From contig NC_045138.2 of assembly GCF_008831285.2 (NCBI RefSeq), forward strand, positions 19,189,934-19,253,933: a DNA stretch of 64,000 bases, given 5' to 3'. Origin of the DNA: Nymphaea colorata. Its lineage: Eukaryota > Streptophyta > Magnoliopsida > Nymphaeales > Nymphaeaceae. Shown one piece after another: positions 36,601 through 48,555 of the stretch; within the stretch, counting starts at the first letter, position 1, and every line of letters starts with the position of its first letter. A program made the position numbers and the translations under genes. Under the pieces are notes generated by a model. That model worked only from the letters and a program-made list of their open reading frames with translations. It was not told the DNA's origin and made no database searches.

Positions 36601-39000
36601 CGTGCCCTGTCTCGTACCGAGACGCTACAGAAATAAAAGAACCAGTACTGAAATAAGTTGTACAAAATATCAAACAGAGTCGGTAAAACTCTACTGAGTT
36701 CACTCCGAACTCACGCCTGTGATAACTCCCTGCCGTGATGCTCTAGTTGGGCCGAAACCCACTTCACCTAAACTCGGTCTAGGTGGCCTTCAAACGGGAC
36801 TGTCTTGGTGTCCTCGCCTCAACTCCTCCTGCATGTCCTTGTGATGTCCAGTCTGCCAGTGTACTATCCCTCTGTCCCGAAACAGTCTGTTCCTGCGCTG
36901 ATTCTCTGACCTGGAACAGTCTGTTCCTACGCTGACTGTACGTCCTGGTGCAGTCTGTCCTAGTCCTCCTGTTCCTGAATGGTCTGTTCAGAGCATTCCG
37001 GTCTAAGGACAGTCTGTCTCCGTTCTGGACGCCTGAACACTTCCTCATGCTGGGCCTCGTGTGATGGGCACTCTAGACTCCGCTCGAGTATGAGTGGCTT
37101 GAGTTGGGTGAGGAAGGTAGCCTCACTTCGCCTGAGCACTGTAGCATTCGTCTCTTTGGTGGTTGTGGCTGTAGTGAAGGATTTAACCTCACCATTCACG
37201 TGGACGTCGTCGCCCGCATCTCCCTCGGATTGCTGGTGCTTGCCGCGGTTAGCCTCCCTTGGCTCCTGAACACCTACTACACATGGGCTAAGAAAACCGT
37301 TAGCTTCACAACAAAATACCTTGACGGTTTGGCCCACGATGGGTGTGGCTCCCTCGCTCGGAATAACCTCACATCATGCGTGTCCTCGAGTTGTAGTTGC
37401 GCCTAGGATGTTGATAGTCTGTGTGATAACCTCACAATCCCCCAAGCGTCCTACTGTGACATGCAGCTGGTCATCTCCCTCCTTAGCCTCCCTAGACGTT
37501 CGGCTGCTATATGCTACTCTCCCGACCAACTGTGCACTAAAGCCTTGCAATGCCTCTTGGTTGGCCTGTAACAGGTCCACCCTCCTTAAAATGAGCTTGT
37601 CCCCAAGCTCTTTCTTGGCTCTTTCCAAGGGTCGATGGTTTCAGCCCATTCCGATCTATGCCACACAACCGGTCATCTGACGCACCCACCTTGCACTCTT
37701 GGTTTAGAGTAGGTCCATTGTCTATTGGCAGGAATCTCAACCGGGACCTTTGCTGCGAGTTTACCACCTCAACGTCCACGGTCTTGGGCTTGCCATAATC
37801 GGCTTTCTGTTTTATCTTCAAATTCCTCAACAAGGGACATCTTGTGGTCCTTGTTGACATCCATAGTACCCCATGCTTCCGCTGCGCATTCATCCAACAT
37901 AAATTGCGAATTGCGCTGGTATTTGGGACTTTACGTTAGTCACTCCATACCCAGGATACACCTGCCATGGATGCGGTCCATAGTCTCTCCGCAACAGTCC
38001 TAGTAGTGACCTTTTTGGCCTCAAAACATTGAGCATTCACCCATTGTTATTGTGCCCAATAACTTCCCACGATCATAGACCTGGCCTTTAAGCCTCTTGG
38101 CCTCTTCATATGGCTGAAAGAATGCGGATCTGCCCCTTCGCATCATGGGACCGAGGTTGATGTGATACCTCCCAGCCTTGTAATCTAGTAATAAGGATGA
38201 AGAATCTAGACCCAAGATTTTCGTTGACTGCCTTGGACCTTTTAAATCTTATTTGCCAATGACCTGGTCCATAATCTCTCTGGATCATTCCGAGTTGGGA
38301 CCTTAGTTTAAGATTTCGGATCCAAATCTGGTTTAAGCATTATGGACATATCCTCACACCAAATTTCCTCTTGGCCGTAAGTGGCCCTTAGCGTAAGCTC
38401 ACCTGACGCCTTGTAGCATGCCAATACCACGTAGCTGGCTGGTGCAAGATCTTCAATCGTTGGGCAGTGGTGTGGTTCTCCTTCTATTTCTGTTGGGACT
38501 GAACTTGTTAAGGATTCAGCCTCCTTTCTTTTCCCAGCTACAGGTTTTGCACCCGGTATCTCATCTGGCTCCAAGTCTGCCCATTCCAGGTTGTCATTTT
38601 TATTCCTTGCACCTTTGCACTCGTTTAAGGAATCGTATCCCATTGAGGTGTCCTTAGGAATTTCAGTTTGCTCTGTCACCTCAAACTCTTTATCTACAGA
38701 AATTTCAGCTTGCTCGGCTGAAATAGGCCATTTATTCTCTTCCACGTATTCAGCCGATTCTGCCTTTCCAGACATAGATATCTCATGCCATTCGGGACTC
38801 ACAGGAATTCGGCCCTGATCAGCTAATTCCACAGCTTGCCGTGGGTCTTTAGTGTTTTGGGAAGAGAGTTGAGGTTCACCCTCCTCGCTAGTTTCTACCA
38901 CCGGTTCAGACACATCCGACACTGCCACTACCACATCCTCGGCTAACTCATCCACTCGGTGGCCTGTACTAAAATCACGACAGTCATAGGGAGTACATTT
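36601..39000 (-). pseudogene. Unrecognised, decayed minus-strand coding block
   Basis: Several minus-strand frames succeed each other through frameshifts and stops (36779-37048, 36960-37337, 37374-37628, 37537-37893, 38308-38955). The largest is 215 codons (38308-38955) and strongly acidic, rich in Glu/Asp/Ser, with repeated motifs of the AEQAEIS / VTEQTEIP type. The 37374-37628 piece is charged and Leu-spaced, possibly coiled coil. Composition matches the LTR-like block to its left, so I infer the interior or U3 of a decayed LTR element, but I see no protease, RT or integrase motif. Confidence 0.35.
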
Positions 39001-39064
39001 GGCTGTCTCGGTTTCTGCTGGTTTCCGTTTGTAGGTGGATGACTATGTTTTGTTACTACCTTGT

Positions 39065-40800
39065 ATCCTTGTCCGCAGTCTAACCAAATATGCTATTGAT
39101 TAGTGCCCTACCCAATAATTCAATTATCTTGGGCCAGGCTAACATATGACCCAAAGAAAAAGGGGGACAACCGCAGCTGCAGAACCATGTCAAAGGAACA
39201 GATACAATTTTTCCTTGAAGATATCAGGAAGTTACAACTTGTGATATGCAATCAAACACACTCATTTACTTCACCTAAATATAGCAAAACACATGCTATA
39301 TCAACTTGATTGTACAACATTGCCTAGACACACATGCCGCATTACTTTATTGAGTGATACAAGCAATAATAACTCAATAAGCAATCTATTAGCTACTGCA
39401 TTTACTTACTTCATCTTAGTACAAGTATAAGAAGAGACAACAAGCAGGACTCTTGTTCCTCATAGGAGCTAATCATGACATCCTTGTCCATAGTCTAACC
39501 AAATGCATGCCATTGATTTGTGTCCTACCACATGTAATGCTCAATTATTTTTTTCGCCAACTTACTAGTATAATGCCGTGACCCAAAGAAGAAAAGAAAA
39601 AGTCCATGTCAAAGGACAGATACAGCTTTACTCAGTGTTATTTGTATCTTATGACATGCAACCATATCTTACAATCTGTATCCTATACGTCCGAAAAACC
39701 TATATGATACAAGCACGATACACAAAAATGCAAGTGCATCGTGCCCGTGTATCCGGCCATACAGGCCATATCTTATGTTAAGGTTCTGTTTTTCAAAAAG
39801 AGGTCTGATGTCCCTTATAAAGAAATCATTGTCTTAAGGAAGAAATCACAAGCTTGAAGGGATGAGGATGAAGATGAAGAAGATAATGATTATTGTATCG
39901 ATTGATAATAATCATGATTGTTACTTATTCATAAACATTATTTCAATTCTCATTTGACAGTGAACGAACATGGGTTATACGTTTTGATGTGACATAAAAT
40001 ACCCTAAAGTTCAGTTAAACTTTTTTTTTGTTAATGTGCCATTACTTATTAAAGATAAATCATGAATGTCCATTATGTATGTAATGAGTTTTTTATATAG
40101 AACACATTTTTCTTAATTTTGTCTATTTTTCTCATTTTTATGAATTAAAAAATAAATATAAAATATATTTGCGATATGCTTACAATGTGTGTATAGGTCG
40201 GCCCGACGATACACCTTTCACAACATTGGTTTTGGTTTTACTTCCTCGAGGACTCCAGGAAGTTACAAGCTGGGATGTGCAATCTAACACATTCATTTAC
40301 TTTATCTAAATATACCAAAACACTTGCTTGCCTAAGACAGATATCCTGGTTTAGTTTCTTGTATAACACAAGAACCAATAACAACTTATACTAAGCAATA
40401 TATTAGCTACTGCATTCACTTACTTCACCTTAATCAGTGTCACAAAAAACAAAAACGTTTTTTTTTCGCTTGTTCATTTTTTTCATGTTCCTTAATGCCA
40501 AACAATTTATTTACTTTCTATTTCTTATTTGCTGCAAGTCGACTTATTTTTTCATTTTTGTTTTAGTAATTTTTCACTTATTTTATTTTTCTCCCAGTTT
40601 TAGTTTTTTAAGTTCTTAAAAATTTGCCATATTTTTCCTGGTTTTTTGAATCTCGCCATATATACCCGAGAAAAACCTCGTCGTTTAAAACTCTGAAACG
40701 TTATTTGTTACTATGACCTTAATATAGTATAAGGGCAAGAAATGACAACTTGTGAGTCATAACAAGCCGGACTCCTGTTCCTCAAAGGAGCTAGTGATGA
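39065..40800. repeat. Diverged tandem repeat, two to three copies of about 415 bases
   Basis: ATCCTTGTCCGCAGTCTAACC (39065) recurs as ATCCTTGTCCATAGTCTAACC (39480) with the following CCAAATNNTGC, CCCAAAGAA and GTCAAAGGA motifs in order. A third diverged copy spans about 40240-40800 (AGGAAGTTACAAGCTGGGAT, TTAGCTACTGCATTC, GACTCCTGTTCCTCA). No coding capacity. A poly-T-rich stretch at 40440-40660 interrupts the third copy. Confidence 0.7.
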
Positions 40801-41130
40801 CATATTAAGTGTTGAGTATCGACGTGGTTTGAGATTAATCATGAACCTATAACTTTAGGAAAGTTGAATGACATATACCTGAATTTTATACTACCTTGTG
40901 CCTTGGTTTGTGAACCTTTTCGAGATGTGAACCTGACTGAAAATGGACGGATCATATCCATCAAAATCTGTCCTCAATCAGTTTGGGATAAGCATCAAAT
41001 AAATGAAAAAAAAAAAAAGAAAAATCATTTCCTTCCGCATATATCAACCATGATGAGGTCAAAGGCATAAAAATTGCAATGACAGAACTCATAAAAATAT
41101 ATGGAATGGCCCACATGTGGAAGAAAAAAC

Positions 41131-41215
41131 CTGGAGATACCTTTACCAAGAGGCTGGGTGGGGTTTCCTCCTCAATGTTCGATTGGGATTTCATATTTCC
41201 AAGTAACCCCTTCTC
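41131..41215 (-). pseudogene. Possible relic of XS-domain exon 3
   Basis: The minus strand reads a stretch resembling the XS segment that follows exon 2 in the family (expected pattern G-G-x-K-S-K-S...LVKFSG): here GNMKSQSN, then SLLVKVSPG, ending at a donor-like CTCCAG|GTTTTTTC. The tyrosine-glycine-lysine-glutamate part is not preserved. Position and order fit (3.3 kb beyond exon 2 on the same strand), but the resemblance is weak. Confidence 0.28.
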
Positions 41216-43433
41216 TATAAGATTGTGAGCTAAGCACAATGTCGAGATCTGCTGTGTTAGATTTTTATATTTAAACACGTGTCCTCTTTATATATGTGTA
41301 TATATATTTCATTAATATGCACACACACACACACACAAAATAGTATGTACATACTGTATAGTGCACCATAGGTATACATGTAAGGGTATTGGTGCAATTC
41401 TAATGTGCAGTTGGTTTGCTTTTTTTTCTTTTCAGGTATTTTCTATTTTTCATTTTTTCCCTTTATCTGTCTGGTCAGACACTTGGGTCATTTGGACTGG
41501 AACAGTTGACCAATCTCAAGAGGACAACCACTGATCGAGTTACTATCCCTACCTTGAGAAACTAACATTTCATTTATTTAATAACTTAAAATGCTAGAAA
41601 TTTCATTATGAGATGATAGAGGTGTACTAGAAAGGCCCAAGGATTCCTTGCCTCAATCCAGGTTGACCCTACCAAGAAAAATTCATGGTCCTGTAGCTAA
41701 AATGGTCCCAATCATATTACCACCAAAGAGAATTTCCACAAATCATATTGATACTACAAGCTCATGTATCTCGAAGAAATGTCCTATGCATATAGGACGC
41801 ATACCAATAAATGAAAGAGTTTGCCTTGGAATTCATCTCTATGATCCTTCACGTGTCTGCTAGCTAGGCAGATCACCTATCAAGCACTTGCGAGCAAAAT
41901 GAAGTATCTAGAAGATTTTTCTTTTCTTCAAAAGTGTTATTCTACATTCAAGCAGATCAGATAATGCACACAATATTCATTTCTTAAACAAGCTTGCTCT
42001 CCAGTGGCTTAGAAATATCTACCTCGCCAAGGGTGGGAATGGTAAAGTTTACATGTGAGATGAGTATTTGATTGTGTATTTTGCATGATGCTATCATCTA
42101 TTCAAATCCGTCCTAAAATGGTGACCATGGTGCATCACTTCTCATAGATGTAACAATTGCTAAACATACTGAGTGATGCCAAAGAAAAACACAAAACAGA
42201 GACAAGTGAAGACCTTCTAGGACAAGTAGGAACTACAGCGACATGCTCAATCAAGCAGTACACAGTGAACCCACATTTCAGAAACAGAACACAGGGACAA
42301 CGAAACAGTTTACCAGGGGGAAGGTTGTTGCCAACGTGAAATAATAAAGCAAAATGTAATGCCATTAACAGAGGATCAGGAGTTAGCACAACTGGGGAGC
42401 CTTCACCATGGGCAGCTTGCATGGACTCGGTCACTCGAGCCTCAACAAGAATTTTCTGGGGGCAGAATTTACCAGTCCAAGCATTGGAAAAAATTCTTAG
42501 GGAACCGTGCCCTCAGTGTTTTACACTACTGGGGAGGTAATGTAGGTATATGCCAGATTAAACCAGCATGCTAGATCTTCAAACCCCAGAGTGGTTTCTA
42601 TATCTAAAAACACTTCAACATGTCAACAAAATAAGGATGAAGGATGTGTTGCACTATTATTACCTGTAATATATTAGAATTGGAATGCAAAGGGACATTA
42701 AAAAATGCTTCAATATCTCAACAAAAGAAGAACGTTGCACTAGCACTACTTGTAATATGTTAGAAGTGGAATACAAAGGTTCCAATGGTAGCTAGAGCAA
42801 CAGAAACTTTAACATGTCAACTGAAAAAGGATGTTACACATGTTAGAAGCAGAATTTAAAGGTCCCAACGGTAGCCAAGAAGGAAGTAATACAACCCACA
42901 AAAGTTTCATCGATCGAGCACAGATATCATAAAGCAACATCATTCAACAATACATAAACTAGGTACAGTAATATGTTCTCGAAACATCAAGATTTATCAA
43001 TGTTTTGAAGCAATACCACAGTATTGGCAAAAACATCACCACAAAATAAAAATCTTACTTAATTCCAATATCACAATATTTTCCGTTTCCGAACCTTTGC
43101 CACATGGGTAATGCTGTGAAGGCAGCATACCGGTATCAGTTGGGTAAGACACCAGTACTGGTACTGTCCCGCGTACTTTTTGGGTACTGGTCAAACAAGA
43201 CTGGATACAGTCAACGTACCCAGAACAACATCCATCCGATTTAGGACTCGAAAAGTTGACAGAGTCCTTTCCTATCAAAAATTTAGGATTTCCATTTTTT
43301 TTAGACCATTTACACTCAGGAAATGGATACAGAGCTGCGTTTTTCATATTTTATTCAAGTTTCCTTTTTTAGAACCTATAAATTTTGAATCATGAATGTG
43401 TTATTTTGTTTGTTTGAGTTCTTGTCTTATGTT

Positions 43434-43467
<34 letters not shown>

Positions 43468-43534
43468 GCCATACCCCGTACCCTACTTTTTTGAAAATAA
43501 TTTGAACCCGTAGCGGCACCTATGTGACATAGTT

Positions 43535-43581
<47 letters not shown>

Positions 43582-43711
43582 TGAGCAGGAATCATTCCAT
43601 TTTTAACTGGTCCGACAACTGACACTTTGAGCCCTAGGTTTCATCCATGGGTCCAGATCTTTATTGTCCTTTTAAAAATGAAATAGAAAAAGGAAGATGG
43701 AGGTAACCACC

Positions 43712-44107
43712 TTTTTCTTAAAAAGGAGACTAAACCCCATCCAAGCATCTCTCTCTCACACACGCAAAAACATGCACTCTTTGTTCTTTCTTTTTTCTTG
43801 TATAATTCAGGAGAAACTCTAACACACACAAACAAACACACTAGTTCTTTTGATTCCTTCTTTTATGATTCAAAAAAAAAAAAAAACTCTCAATTGTCAA
43901 TACTTTTGCAATTTTTCTTAAAAAAGAGACTAGACCCCATCCAAGCATCTCTCACACACACACACACAAAAACATGCACTCTTTGTTTTCTTTTTTCTTG
44001 TATAATTCAGGAGAAACTCTAACACACACAAACAAACACACTAGTTCTTTGGATTGCTTCTTTTATGATTCAAAAAAAAAAAACTCTCAATTGTCAATAC
44101 TTTTGCA
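43712..44107. repeat. 200-base tandem duplication
   Basis: Two adjacent units, starting TTTTTCTTAAAAA at 43712 and 43912, share CCCCATCCAAGCATCTC, AAACATGCACTC, TTGTATAATTCAGGAG and CAATTGTCAATAC. They differ by a few bases and run lengths. Confidence 0.88.
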
Positions 44108-44475
44108 AGAAAATAGTAGAACACTCGTAGTTCGATGATTTTTCCTATTATCCTCTACCCTTTTTTTTGTAGAATTTATTAATTTCTTTAAAAGAATTTC
44201 AGTAAATAAACTTCTCAGAAAATAGCCAAGCAGGATAATTGTCACCATGATTTAAAGTAGCTGATTGTTCTTCAGGAAGACTGCCAGCAAAACTATTCAG
44301 CTACCAAGAAAGTAGTTTTTTTTTTCACCAGCCCTTTGGAAACACACACAAGAAGGTGAAATGAAAAAAAATTGACGTGGCAAATGTGGCCCCAATAAAT
44401 TTACCTATTCACCTCTCATACGCCAGTTAACTCCAAGACTACATAATTAATTGAAGAAAAGAAAAGAGAACTTAC

Positions 44476-44789
44476 ATCATCTTTAAGTTTGATATCCATC
44501 TCCTTGTTGCCCATACCATCCATGCGACCATCCTTTCTCCTTCCAGTATTAGTATTTTGAATAATGACCAATGGGGCCATATAACGAGATCATCTCTGTT
44601 TGCTGCTGCATCCTCAGCATATAGCAACTGATATATTTTTGAGTTCTCTGAATGCTTCGTATATAGCTCCATCCCATCAGAGAACACAAAGCTTTGTGCA
44701 AGCCGAGGTGATCGATGCGTAAGTCTGGATTTTGTGCATTAAATGCATGCATGATAAGACAATGCATGTCTGTGAACTCCTTGGATGTC
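44476..44789 (-). pseudogene. XS-domain protein exon 2, copy 2 (two frameshifts)
   Basis: Acceptor TGAAACAG|GACATCC and donor GATGAT|GTAAGTTC bound a 314-base exon. Its first base completes the phase-2 codon left open by exon 1. It reads TSKEFTDMHCLIMHAFNAQN, so its His pair completes the zf-XS finger begun by CVVC in exon 1. It continues into PDLRIDHLGLHKALC and LMGWSY, the XS domain start. The frame then breaks at about 44660 (SENSKIYQLLYAEDAAANRD is in another frame) and again at about 44580 (after VIWP; the NTGRRKDGRMDGMGNKEMD part is in a third frame). Two single-exon frameshifts make this copy non-functional unless they are assembly errors. Confidence 0.8.
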
Positions 44790-46525
44790 CTGTTTCAGTG
44801 TTATGACAATTCAAAGGAACTTTAATAAAACTGCCATGATGGAATATTCAAACCAGAAAGACAGGATTCAAAAAAAAAACCATAATATATGGGTACAACC
44901 GTTTCCATAATTAAATGACTTATGCACCTAGGCAGAGCAACAAAGATTCCTTGTTGAATGGTAAAGAAATTGCCCCCATACACCACTTATCCATACTTCA
45001 TAATTAAAAAATCAGTATGATCTCATAGAAGAACGTACACATTGACTAAAGACTCTAAACCAAGAATCAGACAAAAAATAGATTCACAAATTACAAAGTA
45101 AGAAAATGAGGCTGAAAAGCCAGAATATTAAGTGACTAAACCCCAAATAGTAGCTAAAGTGTAACTATTCCAAAATCACCCAATGATATCAGCCTACTAG
45201 TAGTGATCAGCATCATCATCCCAATGCTTTTCCACTAGTAAAATTAACAAAGAGAAATGATCAGCACAAATCCAGGCATCAATGGGTGTATTTTAAGAAT
45301 TGAGCAAGGATGGAATTGAAGATCAATGAAGTTAGCTATGCCACTCGGTTAAACATAGAACAATATTCAGAACTTAACAAATAACAACTCAAACTTCCAT
45401 TAAGCTAGATATTAGGACATGATACTATGAAGTTTAACATTTAGACACAGTCAGCCAGTCTAGCTAACAGAATGGCCACATAATTGTCTACGAAATGTGA
45501 AACTATTACTCAATTGCAGCAATTTCCCATGTCCTTGTCACATCCAAAAAGATGATAGAAGACCACAAGCAAACAATGTTATTCCAAAAGAATGGTTGTG
45601 ACTTGGCACTGCACCACCCACAGAAGCATGATGAAAGCAACAGAAGATAGACATGCCAAAGCACGTGCCACCATTATAACTGCATAACCATGACAATTAT
45701 GAGAACATACTCCTATCTACTCAGACTATCCCATGTAATGAACTGACTAGCATATGAAACGTCACCTCCACAATCTGATGCAAAGAAGAGCATGAGCCAA
45801 CCATATGCCACCAAAAAATTAATCATATTTTATTTACTTGAAAATTAAAAGTTTAGGCATCTACAATAAAAGGTCAAAAGTTCCAGACAACAACAAATAC
45901 CCCCTTATGGCGAGATGATTGCAAGACATCAAACATCAACTTATGAATGAAAACACACATACACAACATTAAACTTGTTTGTTATATTGACAGAAGGGCA
46001 TAAACTATTACCGCTACATGCCCGAAAGAAGAAGAAGCAAACAGGCAATGAAGAGAAAGGTCTGCATACAACCATGAATTTTGGTTTGAAAAAGCAAAAA
46101 ACAACAAAATAGCCCATTCAAACTTTTAGAAACACCTACATTTTCATGGCTTCTACTTGATGTTGTTCCAGTTATAAGGCGAACATGAAAAAGAGAAAAA
46201 AAATTAAATGACTACAATGAAAAAAAGGTTATGAAACCACGAAGAGAAAAAAGGTATCATGAGAATAGAGAAACATTGGAGGATTGGAGATAATGATAGA
46301 GAGAAGAATGGCAATAGTCAAGAAAGCTTCGCTTTCTGTAAGCAAAAGATAACAAAAAGAAGAACACATAGGATGTGCCTCGGTTGGATGAAGCTTGTGG
46401 AGCAGCACCTCATCCTTTGGCCAAGGGGTATTGATGGAGCAATTTTAGATCCACAATTTTCCATGCTAGTATTGCATTTCAAGCACTCATACTTTCATGC
46501 ATATGTAGACCTCACTCCAAGTGAT
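44790..46525. other. Intron 1 of XS copy 2, left part
   Basis: No gene recognised; moderately AT-rich. It would correspond to sequence lying left of the window in copy 1. A plus-strand ORF at 46259-46534 has no recognisable features. Confidence 0.55.
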
Positions 46526-48524
46526 GGATTTTGAGTTTCAAGGAAATTGAATGAAAAGATACTTCTAAGACAATTTAGGGAGAAGATCTAGGTAAGAAAA
46601 GAAAAAATATAAAATCCAATCCGCAGATCCAACAATCCAGAAAAAAACTCCTTCAAAAGCTGCACTCAAAGTCAAACACTACAAAAAAAAATTCTACATA
46701 TGTAGTTTGCACTATTCGGAGGCAGGAACAAGCATGTAGCTGTAGGGGTATAAGGCTGCATTTTTCTCCCCAAATTTGAAGGTGGGTTTGCCAGAAACCA
46801 AACATTGTTGGGAATGGGAGAATTTCATTGAGTTTGTAACAAGAAGAAAAATAAGAAGAGAAGCACAAGAGAAAAGGGCGTTGGAGGAGTGGGAGCTTGA
46901 GAGAAGAATAGTGAAAAAAATCTGGCCTAGTATGCTTGCTGGTGAGGTTGGGGGGTGGTGGGGGTAGGAAAGAACATCAATAAGGACTCCATTGTCCCCA
47001 CATCTTCCAAAACTAATGGCACATCAAGTGCTTCCATGGTGAATGGAAAGTGTCAGAGGAAAACTAACACCACCTCAACCAACACAAAGACCATTGAGCC
47101 CCCACTCTTTCATTCAAGCACAAGAACAAAATAAAACCATATAAATTACCTGTATTATTCAAACAACCAAACACCATATCCTTGAATATCTATGTATCAC
47201 TCACGATGATTTAATTAATGTTGTCAAACACTACCTAGAACTTAGACGTATAAGATCCGATTAACAGAAGATTGGATCTAAAATTCATCTAAAACTATCA
47301 AGGTGGATCCAAATCCATATCCATGTTGTTTAATCAATCATGACAAATAGCTATTTGTTTAATCCTGACAAAAATAAACAAAAATACAAAGATAATTTTT
47401 ATGAAATGAGAGCATCTTTCATTGAAGACTGGAAAATGGAAGGACTTGGGGGGTAAGGAAGTTGTTGGAGAAAGGAACAGACACTATCAAAAAAGAAAGG
47501 AAAAAAGGTATTCTAAATTCCAGTCCTATGCACCTTGCATTGTGCCTAGATTCACAACAACTTTGAAATGTCACACAGCTATTAATGACGCAGTACCGAT
47601 GTCCAATAGGTACGACATTGATACGGCTACCTGGTATGGCCTTAGGTATAGTTAAGAATCTTTAGATACAATCAAGGCTGTACCAGGTATGGTCAACGTA
47701 CCCAAGTCTGAATCGATCTATTTTTTGACTCGGTCAAACTTGATTGAGTCTAAGACCATCCAAAAATTGGACCCTTTTTTTTTAATGCACTACGAATAAA
47801 CATGGTCATTTTCCAATCCTAGACGGAAATCAAAGGGTTGGAGGAGCAGGCCATGGGTCCCCAACAACCACCTGCATCGAGCAACTTCCGATGACCTCCG
47901 GCAAAGCAGAATCTTCTCCAGTGAGTAGACTTTTCCATTTTCTCCTGCGATCCCTAGTTTTGCAATCAATTATTTCTCTTTTTTATCAATTCAAGCATGA
48001 AGACGACAGAAAAATCATGTGGGACTGACTGTGCGTAGCCAGTGGAACTGTGTGTTGCCAAATAGCATCACGGCACATTGACAAAGGACTGTGTGTTCAG
48101 TTGTTAACTTGCTTTCATTCAATTATTTGTCGTTTTAGCATCGTGTGGAAACGAGTATGCTGTCATTTTTTTTCTTGTTAATAAAGTGATGTTTTATTGT
48201 TTTTAATCCATTGAACGGCTGAATGGGTCAACACTTTTAAGGATGACTGAAATGGCGTGTTTTAATGTTTTCTTGAAAGCAAAATAAATTTGTGCTACGG
48301 GGTTGTTAGAATAAACTATCTTTTACCATTATACCAGATTATCTAGATGTTCTTAAGTTCTTAAAGATTACATAACATATTAACAACAAGTTTCAATTCC
48401 TTGATAGTTTCTTTATTATTTTTTCCTCTTTTGCCTTATTTATTTGTGCTCTCACAGCAATTTTATTCTCAGACTATGTTGTTGTGTTTGTTTAAACTTT
48501 AAATTCTTATTTTTTCATTTACAT

Positions 48525-48555
<31 letters not shown>

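Larger units (their letters stand above)
40801..44475. other. Probable 3' introns of XS gene copy 2, no intact exon
   Basis: This lies downstream (minus sense) of XS exon 2. Apart from the possible exon 3 relic at 41131-41215 I find no further XS exons. 42600-42870 holds three diverged units of about 100 bases (CAACATGTCAACA, GGATG, TTAGAAGTGG). 43130-43540 contains GGTACTGG / GTACCC repeats related to those at 1080-1700 and 47580-47700. Microsatellites lie at 41316-41338, 43433-43468 and 43539-43580. Confidence 0.5.

Noticed and set aside
41648-41863. 71-codon ORF, possible transposon fragment
   Set aside because: No recognisable domain, and no supporting neighbour on the same strand.
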